A stretch of 47,771 nucleotides of DNA, taken from contig JAFUZJ010000039.1 in assembly GCA_017476665.1 (NCBI GenBank), positions 1 through 47,771 on the forward strand, read 5' to 3'. The notes under the pieces are model-generated. The model did not search any database. It was not told the DNA's origin and saw nothing but the letters and a program-made list of their open reading frames with translations. Position 1 is the stretch's first letter, and each line of letters opens with the position of its first letter. This document shows positions 34,246 to 40,866 of the stretch, piece by piece. Source of the DNA: Lachnospiraceae bacterium. Lineage in GTDB: Bacteria; Bacillota; Clostridia; Lachnospirales; Lachnospiraceae. The position numbers and the translations under genes are program-made.

Positions 34246-34737
34246 TTATTCCTCGCTTTCTTCAATATTTCCCAACTGCGGCAGAGCCGACACTGGTAGC
34301 GGCGATCTGCCGTTATGTTCAAGTGGCAATCCTTGCTCGATTGAAACAGAATCCCGATAATTCATCCAATTTTTCATTAAAAAAATTGAGGTTGCCGGGT
34401 TTAACTTTCCTGCAAGCGCCATTTGTTCAAGAAAAGCATCAATGCTCTGCTTTGCATTCTGCATGATTGCCGCTCTTTCAGCATCGCAATTTTCCCCACG
34501 CAGCCAGTAAAAAACTGTCTGACGCGAAACCGAAAGCGCACAAGCCAACCCTTCAACACCCGGTCTCCAACCTCGCTCTCTGCAAAACGCAAAATAATCA
34601 TCAATTCTCTGTTGCAGTTCAATGTTATCTTTGGGTTTTCCCTTGTTTCGCAGATCAAGCAGACAAGTCACCATTTCTTTGATCTGAACCGCTGGTACTT
34701 CGCTAAGTTCAGATGTTGGAAAATTGTTCTTTCCCAT
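34246..34737 (-). CDS. Terminase small subunit-like DNA-binding protein
   Basis: A 163-residue protein. Residues 40-55 (ELQQRIDDYFAFCRERG) start the pattern of phage small terminases; an HTH follows (VEGLACALSVSRQTVFYWLRG), then the helical oligomerisation part with AKQSIDAFLEQMALAGKLNP and the hallmark TSIFLMKNWMNYRDSVSIE. TerS proteins bind pac or cos DNA and choose what is packaged. There is no large subunit in the element, which is typical of satellites that redirect a helper phage. Called by pattern, not by alignment. Confidence 0.6.
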   Translation of the reverse strand: MGKNNFPTSELSEVPAVQIKEMVTCLLDLRNKGKPKDNIELQQRIDDYFAFCRERGWRPGVEGLACALSVSRQTVFYWLRGENCDAERAAIMQNAKQSIDAFLEQMALAGKLNPATSIFLMKNWMNYRDSVSIEQGLPLEHNGRSPLPVSALPQLGNIEESEE

Positions 34738-34794
34738 ATTTTATACCTCGCTTTCTACTATTTCTTTTTTGTAATGTTAATTAGTGCGCGGAAG

Positions 34795-35016
34795 TTAGCC
34801 CATAGCCGCCTTTGATTTCCTCTCCAGTTCACAAGTGACCGCCAAAACCAGATCACGGCAAAACTTCCTGTCGCCATGCTCCTCCCGGATTCGTTCCGCA
34901 TCAGCAACGCACTCCGCCCATTGTTCGTCACTTTGATCTATGCCGCCCCACCGCTTCCAAAATTCCCATGCCGCATTAAAATCTTGATACTGCGTTGTCT
35001 GTCTCATACTATCCAT
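34795..35016 (-). CDS. Small acidic protein, 73 residues
   Basis: MDSMRQTTQYQDFNAAWEFW then KRWGGIDQSDEQWAECVAD, ending with a basic tail. Trp-rich and helical; family not recognised, though similar short proteins precede terminase genes on Clostridial elements. AAGGAAG lies about 10 nt upstream. Confidence 0.5.
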   Translation of the reverse strand: MDSMRQTTQYQDFNAAWEFWKRWGGIDQSDEQWAECVADAERIREEHGDRKFCRDLVLAVTCELERKSKAAMG

Positions 35017-35045
35017 AGAATTAAAACTTCCTTTTACTGGTTCAT

Positions 35046-35209
35046 TTACTGTCGCATTCTCCGTGAGGGTGAAGGAAGTGAGTCAGTAAGAGGCAAAACC
35101 CTTATAAATAAAGGCTCCGCATTTACTGTCGCAGGTGAGTCAGTAAAGGGCTATTTATTTGCTTACTGTCGCACATTGCGTCAGTAAATACAAACCCTTA
35201 TAAAATAAG
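35046..35209. repeat. Iteron-like repeats, candidate replication origin
   Basis: Three units each start TTACTGTCGCA and end TCAGTAA (35046-35089, 35123-35146, 35163-35187), so each has TTACTG/CAGTAA inverted ends. AT-rich boxes CCCTTATAAATAAAGG (35099-35114) and CCCTTATAAAATAAG (35195-35209) lie between and beside them. The block is just downstream of the RepA-like gene, where satellite origins lie. Confidence 0.55.
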
Positions 35210-35245
35210 ACTTTTTTATCAATCAGACTCACTTCGCATCCCCCC

Positions 35246-36535
35246 TTAAGAGGAGTTGAGACAGATATAAAATTTCTTATTGCTCCCATACCCTTCACAC
35301 CGATATTTGATAATACCGTTTTCTTTTAATTCAGCCTTACACCGCTTAAGCGTTCCTGTGCTAATTCCGGCAGCTTTCACCGCATCGTCCACCTCTTTTG
35401 TCAGATGGTCTTTTGCATCTCCAAGCAAATTGAGAATAATCTCTTTGCACTCTGACTTTGCTGGTGCTGATCTGCTCACCTGAGCATTTTCCAGAACAAA
35501 ATCTTTGTCCCGCTTTGCTGTGGTGCCTTGATATATGATTTTGCTGTCTTCGATAGTGAAAAGGATAGTCGGCTCCTGCTCCGCATAGTTTGACTTCTCA
35601 TGGGACAAATACCGAATATTGTTTTCTCCAGTATTCCCGGCAATCAGTACCGAACGGGCAATATCCCAAATGTCGCTTGAATCGGCGCACCGTGCCCGAC
35701 CATATGTACCTTGTTTCTTGTTTGTGTGCATGACAATCAAAAAAGTTGTAGCATACTTTTCGCCCAGGGCAATAAGTGGCGAAAGGCATTGTCGCATGGC
35801 GTTTCGGCTACCCATCTGAACCGTTGGCGGAATAAAACTTTGCAACGGATCAAATACACATAGTTTCGGCTTATTGTCTGAAATGAGTTGTTCCAGTTGC
35901 GGAGAGTCAAATTTAATCAGATTAAAATTTTCATCTGCCAGATCGATGAATTGCACTTTGCTTTCATCTGCCCCCGCCCGTCGTAATCTGCGCTTAAGCA
36001 CCATTGGCACGCTATCTTCAGAGGAAAAAAACAAACAATTCCCTATTTCCCCGTCCATATCAAATGGGGTTACATTTTGATTCAAAATAGTTGTCTTTCC
36101 CGCTGTAACGCCTGCAATCAGATCACACCATATTGAAGTTTTTCCAGAGCCACCATCGCCAACAAGTAGCGTAATCTGCTCTTTCGGAATGTATTGGGGA
36201 AAAAGCCATTCCATCGTTTGCTCGGCAACCTCATCCACCCTTTTCAGTTTGATTGTTGCGATTTCTGGTGCCTGCGGTCTAGGTGACTGTCTTAACGGAT
36301 TAGTTTCGATTATTTTTCCAGCCTCTTTATCGTTCCGACTATATTCTGCCTCTTTGACACCCTTCCATACCAAATAACAATCTACGCCTTCAGGTGTCAT
36401 CTTAGACAAAAGATACGGCTCACGGATTGGATCCGCAACAGATAACGCATAAATTTTTCGAAACTCATTTTCAGTGTAGACTGCCGCTTTTGAAAGTTCC
36501 TCGGCTATCTTCTCTACAAATGCGGGCATTTCCAT
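35246..36535 (-). CDS. RepA-like AAA ATPase/helicase with winged-helix C-terminus
   Basis: A 429-residue protein from ATG 36535 (MEMPAFVEKIAEELSKA), 8 nt after AGGAGG. The ATPase core has Walker A GDGGSGKTS and Walker B-like KLCVFDPLQSF, then FLIVMHTNKKQGTYG, the layout of RepA/KaiC-like hexameric helicases (AAA_25). The C-terminal 70 residues (AKDHLTKEVDDAVKAAG, STGTLKRCKAELKENG) look like a winged helix for binding DNA. It probably replicates the excised island. A longer frame from 36625 reads Arg-rich sequence in another gene's space. Confidence 0.75.
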   Translation of the reverse strand: MEMPAFVEKIAEELSKAAVYTENEFRKIYALSVADPIREPYLLSKMTPEGVDCYLVWKGVKEAEYSRNDKEAGKIIETNPLRQSPRPQAPEIATIKLKRVDEVAEQTMEWLFPQYIPKEQITLLVGDGGSGKTSIWCDLIAGVTAGKTTILNQNVTPFDMDGEIGNCLFFSSEDSVPMVLKRRLRRAGADESKVQFIDLADENFNLIKFDSPQLEQLISDNKPKLCVFDPLQSFIPPTVQMGSRNAMRQCLSPLIALGEKYATTFLIVMHTNKKQGTYGRARCADSSDIWDIARSVLIAGNTGENNIRYLSHEKSNYAEQEPTILFTIEDSKIIYQGTTAKRDKDFVLENAQVSRSAPAKSECKEIILNLLGDAKDHLTKEVDDAVKAAGISTGTLKRCKAELKENGIIKYRCEGYGSNKKFYICLNSS

Positions 36536-36629
36536 CCCTCTCACCTCCTGCTCCCGCCTGCTGCCGCGCCTTGACCTCCTCAACCATCCCATTCCAGCGG
36601 GGAAAATCTCGCCTTTCTTTTTCATTCAT
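36471..36629 (-). CDS. 52-residue protein overlapping the RepA-like start
   Basis: MNEKERRDFPRWNGMVEEVK then ARQQAGAGGERDGNARICRE. The perfect AGGAGG 6 nt before ATG 36629 supports it, and its end overlaps the RepA-like gene by 65 nt in another frame, with that gene's own ribosome-binding site inside it. It may be a translational leader for rep or a real small protein. Unknown function. Confidence 0.45.
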   Translation of the reverse strand: MNEKERRDFPRWNGMVEEVKARQQAGAGGERDGNARICREDSRGTFKSGSLH

Positions 36630-36639
36630 GGCTGACCTC

Positions 36640-36831
36640 CTACTGATATAATTTGTCGATTGCTCTGTCCAATGTTTCAATATCGATTCGCACCGCTCTA
36701 CCAATACGCCTTACCGCGCCCTCCGCCGTTGCTAGTTGCATCAGTGTTGTCCTCCCTAGCTTGTACCGTTCAATTGCCATTTCAACCGTGGCCAGTTTTC
36801 CCGGTTTGTTTGTATAACTTGGTTTATTCAT
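36640..36831 (-). CDS. Excisionase-like small HTH protein
   Basis: A 63-residue basic protein. LATVEMAIERYKLGRTTLMQ, then AEGAVRRIGRAVRIDIETLD, is the MerR/Xis-type HTH (DUF6462/excisionase-like). It would bend DNA at the element ends to favour excision, or regulate early genes. First gene of the leftward operon (Xis - 52-residue - Rep - ...), divergent from the XRE repressor, the usual switch layout. Confidence 0.65.
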   Translation of the reverse strand: MNKPSYTNKPGKLATVEMAIERYKLGRTTLMQLATAEGAVRRIGRAVRIDIETLDRAIDKLYQ

Positions 36832-36985
36832 GTTTTACCTCCGTCTAATTATTTGTGACTTCATGCGCATTTCCGTCTTTCTTTGTTGCAGTTTTATTTT
36901 ATATCTGTTAATATATTACTGTGAATGGTGAAATTTTAAATTTATTTATTTATTTTTACCCTAATATATTATTTTGGAGGAACCC
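36832..36985. promoter_or_regulatory. Divergent control region of repressor and leftward operon
   Basis: AT-rich. Two identical palindromes TAATATATTA lie at 36909-36918 and 36962-36971, and TTGCAG with TAATAT at 17 nt gives a plus-strand promoter for the repressor that includes the first palindrome. They are candidate operators. Confidence 0.5.
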
Positions 36986-37705
36986 ATGGAAGACATCAAT
37001 AATAACAAGAGACCTAGTCCAAATAAAGGAAATAGCTTGAAATTACCTATAGAAATTACACAAAATTTCAAAAATAGATTTAATGCAAGATATAAAGAAT
37101 TAAATCTTACTTATGACGAAGTAGCACAAAAAGCCGGAATAAACCGCAAAACAATTGATAACTGGATTTATGGGAAAAAAAATGAAACGACAGGGGAAAC
37201 AGAATATACTCCGCCATCTATAGCTAAACTAATAAAAATAGCTAGGGTCCTCGGTGTATCTCTCGATTATCTTATGAATCCCGAAGTTGATTGTTTGACC
37301 ATGACTAATCAAATGATCTGCGATAAAACAGGGTTATCAGATAAAGCCATAAACAACTTAGGGAAAATCGGACATATATGTGAAAAAAGAAATGAGCTTG
37401 TGGATTCTAGTGAAATAGATATGTTAAACTATATAGTCGGACAAGATAACTTTTATGATTTTCTCCACTATCTTAAGTTCTTTTTTGATAATGAGTTTAG
37501 GGTTCCTCTTGCATTAGAAGGTAGTTCTTATGTAAACGCAAATACATCTGGTGCTATTGTTTTAGGAAAAAAGATGATTGATAATGCCGGGAATGATGGA
37601 TATGCTGCTTTCGCTGATGATATATCTAAATTTACGGACTCCTATGCAATATATAACATTGAAAAAATATTAAATACTTGGAAAGATAATTATAAAGACA
37701 ACTAA
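36986..37705 (+). CDS. XRE family transcriptional regulator
   Basis: A 239-residue protein, ATG 36986 with TTGGAGG upstream. The HTH is LTYDEVAQKAGINRKTIDNW (about residues 42-61), extended by a loop with GKKNETTGETEYTPP before the last helices (IAKLIKIARVLGVSLDYL). The C-terminal half (KFFFDNEFRVPLALEG) has no known catalytic motif; a sensor or dimer domain is likely. Very AT-rich compared with the host. Probably the island's master repressor, facing away from Xis/Rep. Confidence 0.8.
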   Translation: MEDINNNKRPSPNKGNSLKLPIEITQNFKNRFNARYKELNLTYDEVAQKAGINRKTIDNWIYGKKNETTGETEYTPPSIAKLIKIARVLGVSLDYLMNPEVDCLTMTNQMICDKTGLSDKAINNLGKIGHICEKRNELVDSSEIDMLNYIVGQDNFYDFLHYLKFFFDNEFRVPLALEGSSYVNANTSGAIVLGKKMIDNAGNDGYAAFADDISKFTDSYAIYNIEKILNTWKDNYKDN

Positions 37706-37740
37706 CGAATTTAACTATCCAACGCCCCACATAGCCCCCA

Positions 37741-38130
37741 AACCACAAAAGGTGTTATTTCCTCAATGGCGATCATAAAACCGCTAGAAACGGTAAATAC
37801 ACGCTTTCCCAGTGTACAAACTTATTACACAAGCCTAGCGGTTGTACGAATTTCGTTCAACCCGTACCCGTAGGTACGCAGCATTCCCAGGAAGTTGGGA
37901 AGCCTCATGCACACTTGATGGCACGATACCGTTGCGGTACCGTAGGTACACCTACGCTTGTTACCGCTCACTCATTTTTCTCGCGTTGCCAAAATGGCAA
38001 CACCTAGCAGAATACAAATTTCAATCCCTGAAACTGCGTCAGAAAGATACGCGCTACAAGCGTACCCGAAGGTACACTTGCACCTATAACCTCCGTAAAG
38101 GTTTTAGCGGACGTTTCAACCCGTAAAATG
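37741..38130. ncRNA. Non-coding tract of serial hairpins, candidate large structured RNA
   Basis: No gene. Perfect or near-perfect hairpins follow one another: AACCGCTAG/CTAGCGGTT (37779-37787 with 37835-37843, enclosing more), 37841-37861, CGTACC-CGTA-GGTACG (37863-37878), a two-level stem at 37881-37910, CGTAGGT-AC-ACCTACG (37941-37956), GTTGCCA-AAA-TGGCAAC (37985-38001), GTACC-CGAA-GGTAC within 38058-38079 and AACCT/AGGTT (38088-38103). The CGTACCCGwAGGTAC hairpin occurs twice. Orientation is unknown; plus is suggested by the upstream repressor transcript. Confidence 0.45.
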
Positions 38131-38209
38131 ATTTACCTGCTCCGTGCTTTTCTTTTGCAACAGGGTGCAAAAAATTTCACACCCCAACCTGCTTATTTTT
38201 GAGTGAAAA

Positions 38210-38237
38210 TAGTAGTCAGTAGTCAAAATGGTAGTCA
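38210..38237. promoter_or_regulatory. Candidate integrase arm-type sites, right end
   Basis: TAGTAGTCA (38210-38218), GTAGTCA (38219-38225) and GTAGTCA (38231-38237), same motif and orientation as at the left end. Confidence 0.6.
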
Positions 38238-38276
38238 TTTCCCAGAATTCCGCATAAATACGCCATTGTTGGTTTT

Positions 38277-38293
38277 AGTCTCTTTTCCTGCAC
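38277..38293. repeat. attR core, right direct repeat
   Basis: AGTCTCTTTTCCTGCAC, identical to 29530-29546; the flanking bases differ on the upstream side, marking the end of the element. Confidence 0.85.
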
Positions 38294-38295
38294 GT

Positions 38296-38329
38296 AAAAA
38301 GCTGTGTATCATCGGATGCACAGCTTTTT
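38296..38329. terminator. Bidirectional terminator, tRNA-Leu (original) and glgD
   Basis: AAAAAGCTGTG (38296-38306) pairs perfectly with CACAGCTTTTT (38319-38329). It is 9 nt after the glgD stop; before insertion of the element it also followed the tRNA by a few bases. Confidence 0.85.
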
Positions 38330-38337
38330 CAATGTCT

Positions 38338-39477
38338 TTAAACGCTTCTGCCCTTTTCCACGTAAACCGGAAAGGTATCCGTCCCCTTCAGTTCTTTCCC
38401 GGCATGAATGATCACCTTCTTATCCGCGATCACATACTCGAGCACGGCACCGTCCTCAACGACAACATCATTCATCAGGATACAGTTTTTCACTCTGGCT
38501 CCCTTTCCAATCTGAACCCCGCAGGATAAAATACAGTTCTCCACTTCGCCGTCAATTCGGCAGCCATCTGCCGCCATGACATTTTTCACGCTGGCTCCGC
38601 TTAAGTATCGGGTAGGATCTTCGTCACACGAATTGGTATAAACCGGATTCGGACCAAAAAGCGCATCCTCATTCTCTGCCTCCAGCAGCTTCATATTTTC
38701 TTCAAAATAGCTGCGCAGACTGCCGATTCGTGCCACATACCCCTCAAAACAATATCCGCGCACATCCAGCTCATCCATCTGTTTTGCCAGTATATCCCGT
38801 TCATAATAGATACTGCCCTGCAAATGCGCCTCAGAAATCTGCTGGATCAAGCGTTCCCGATCAACCGCATATATATTCATCGCCAGATTCTGAATTCCTC
38901 TTTTTTTGGAATTCACATTGATCTTTGTAACCCGATTTCCTTTGATATCTAATGTGTAATACAGATTCTTGGTATCTGCGGGGAGTTCCGCCAGGTCTCT
39001 GGGAATCGCTTCTTGGGTATAAACCGCTGTCACATCTGCGCCACTGGCAATATGTTTGTCCAGAAGATCCCGAAAATCAAAATTTACCGCCAGATTGACA
39101 TCCGACATCACTATATATTTTTCCCTGCGATCCTTGAGGTACGGAATAATTCCGTAAATTGCCTCCACCCTGCCGGTATAAACGATAGAATCCTTATTGG
39201 CAAAAGGCGGGATCAGATTGATATTGCCGGTACCGGAAGGACTCCATTCTCTTCCGTTCCCAAGATGTGTCATCAACGAATGATAATTCTCCTTGACCAC
39301 CAGCGACACATTCTCGATATCTCCATTGACCATGCTGGACAAAATAAAATCTACCAGCCGATAACTTCCCGCAAACGGAATCGCACCCATAAGACGCTCC
39401 CGCACCAACTCCGGCACCATGGAATCATAGCTGTTAGGCAAAAGGATACCGATTGCGTCCGCACAACTGTTTAGCAT
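38338..39477 (-). CDS. glgD: Glucose-1-phosphate adenylyltransferase-like subunit
   Basis: A 379-residue nucleotidyltransferase-like protein: N-terminal Rossmann fold ([20 protein letters not shown], replacing the GlgC sugar loop), then a left-handed beta-helix with repeats such as [20 protein letters not shown]. GlgD lacks some catalytic residues of GlgC (no GGxGxRL loop at the start) and is thought to regulate it in a heterotetramer for ADP-glucose synthesis, feeding glycogen. It overlaps glgC by 7 nt. Confidence 0.92.
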   Translation of the reverse strand: MLNSCADAIGILLPNSYDSMVPELVRERLMGAIPFAGSYRLVDFILSSMVNGDIENVSLVVKENYHSLMTHLGNGREWSPSGTGNINLIPPFANKDSIVYTGRVEAIYGIIPYLKDRREKYIVMSDVNLAVNFDFRDLLDKHIASGADVTAVYTQEAIPRDLAELPADTKNLYYTLDIKGNRVTKINVNSKKRGIQNLAMNIYAVDRERLIQQISEAHLQGSIYYERDILAKQMDELDVRGYCFEGYVARIGSLRSYFEENMKLLEAENEDALFGPNPVYTNSCDEDPTRYLSGASVKNVMAADGCRIDGEVENCILSCGVQIGKGARVKNCILMNDVVVEDGAVLEYVIADKKVIIHAGKELKGTDTFPVYVEKGRSV

Positions 39478-40694
39478 ATCATCTCCCCCTCCTTCACAGA
39501 TTTTTCAATCATTGCTTTTGCGCCGATCCTTGCGCCTTTACCGACAATGACGTCCGGTCCTATGTTCGCGATCAGTTTCTCCTTCCCGTCTGAATCTGCC
39601 GCCGAAGCTTCCTCGCCTACGATTGCATTTTCTTCAATGGTCACATTTTCCGCCACGATACTGTGTCTCACTACGGCTCCTGCCTTGATCACCGTGTCTC
39701 CCATGATCACAGAATCTTCTACCAACGCACCTTTTTCTACCTGTACACCGGGAGACAGCAGCGAGTGCTTTACCACACCCTCTATATGACATCCATTCGT
39801 GATCATGGAATCCGTGACCTGGGCTTCCCGGCCGATCCGATGAACCACCCTGCCGTTTGTCCTGCTGTGAATCTGCCAGTTCTCGTCAAAAAGATTGATA
39901 CCGCTCTTTTCCGGCGACAATACCTCCATATTGGCCTCCCAGAGCGCCGGAATCGTTCCGACATCCTTCCAATATCCGGAGAATCGATATGCATACATCG
40001 CGCGCCCATCCTGCAATAAGTTCGGAATGATATTATTGCCGAAATCATTCTCTGACTCTGAATCCGCCTCATCTTCTTCCAGATACTTCTTCAAAATATC
40101 CCAGTTAAAAATATAGATTCCCATGGATGCCAGATTGGACTTCGGCTGCTTTGGCTTCTCCTGAAACTCTGTGATCCGGTCCTTATCATCGGTCACCATC
40201 AGGCCAAACCTGGATGCATCTTCCCACGCAACTTCCCTGACCGCCACAGAGAATTCCGCTCCCTTTTCCTTATGGAATTTCAGAAAATCACGATAATCCT
40301 GCTTGCAGATCTGATCTCCCGACAAAATGATCACATACTTAGGCTTATATCTGGCAATGAAGGAGAGATTCTGATAAATTGCATTGGCGGTACCCTTATA
40401 CCAATCCGATCCCTTTGCAGACTGATACGGCGGCAGAACATGCACGCCTCCGTTTTTTCTGTCCAGATTCCAAGGTTCTCCGTTGCCGATATATTCATTC
40501 AGAATCAGGGGCTGATATTGCGTAAGGATTCCCACCGTATCAATTCCGGAATTCACACAATTGGAAAGTGGAAAATCTATCATGCGATACTTCCCGCCAA
40601 AGGGCACTGCAGGCTTTGCCAATTTCTGCGTCAGCGCATAAAGTCTTGAGCCCTGACCTCCCGCCAGCAGCATCGCCACAATTTCCTTTGCCAT
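39471..40694 (-). CDS. glgC: Glucose-1-phosphate adenylyltransferase, catalytic subunit
   Basis: A 407-residue enzyme with the nucleotide-binding start [20 protein letters not shown] and [19 protein letters not shown]; other landmarks are [11 protein letters not shown] (metal Asp) and [18 protein letters not shown]. It makes ADP-glucose from ATP and glucose-1-phosphate. The beta-helix tail ([18 protein letters not shown]) is present. First gene of the glgCD pair; no other glycogen genes follow because the island insertion site lies just after glgD. Confidence 0.96.
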   Translation of the reverse strand: MAKEIVAMLLAGGQGSRLYALTQKLAKPAVPFGGKYRMIDFPLSNCVNSGIDTVGILTQYQPLILNEYIGNGEPWNLDRKNGGVHVLPPYQSAKGSDWYKGTANAIYQNLSFIARYKPKYVIILSGDQICKQDYRDFLKFHKEKGAEFSVAVREVAWEDASRFGLMVTDDKDRITEFQEKPKQPKSNLASMGIYIFNWDILKKYLEEDEADSESENDFGNNIIPNLLQDGRAMYAYRFSGYWKDVGTIPALWEANMEVLSPEKSGINLFDENWQIHSRTNGRVVHRIGREAQVTDSMITNGCHIEGVVKHSLLSPGVQVEKGALVEDSVIMGDTVIKAGAVVRHSIVAENVTIEENAIVGEEASAADSDGKEKLIANIGPDVIVGKGARIGAKAMIEKSVKEGEMIC

Positions 40695-40797
40695 ACGATT
40701 TCCCCCTTTCTGATACTCATCATCCTTGTATCAATTATCATATCAAATTTATTAGAAAATTTCCAGCTATTTATTGAATTTTTAGAAAATTCAAATC

Positions 40798-40837
40798 AAA
40801 AAAGTGAAAAGAACAAGAATATTCTTCCCACTTTTTT
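40798..40837 (-). terminator. Terminator of htpG
   Basis: AAAAAAGTG (40798-40806) pairs with CACTTTTTT (40829-40837), with an AAGAATATTCTT palindrome inside the loop. Confidence 0.75.
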
Positions 40838-40866
40838 ATCTTTTATTGATGTTTCTCCATGATTGC

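Larger units (their letters stand above)
29530..38293. mobile_element. 8.76-kb integrated element, phage-satellite-like
   Basis: Bounded by the 17-bp direct repeat AGTCTCTTTTCCTGCAC at 29530-29546 (end of tRNA-Leu) and 38277-38293. Inside are an integrase next to one end, an excisionase-like gene, an XRE repressor divergent from it, a RepA-like ATPase with iteron-like repeats, a terminase-small-subunit-like gene, hicAB and microproteins. There are no capsid, tail, portal, large terminase, lysis or conjugation genes. This gene set and size fit a PICI-like satellite or a small mobilisable island. Confidence 0.8.

Noticed and set aside
35046-35187. A CRISPR array
   Set aside because: Only three units, with unequal spacers, inverted ends inside each unit and no cas genes nearby; iteron-like binding sites fit better.
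29530-38293. A complete prophage
   Set aside because: No capsid, portal, large terminase, tail or lysis genes are present in 8.75 kb.
29530-38293. An integrative conjugative element
   Set aside because: No relaxase, coupling protein or type IV secretion genes were found.
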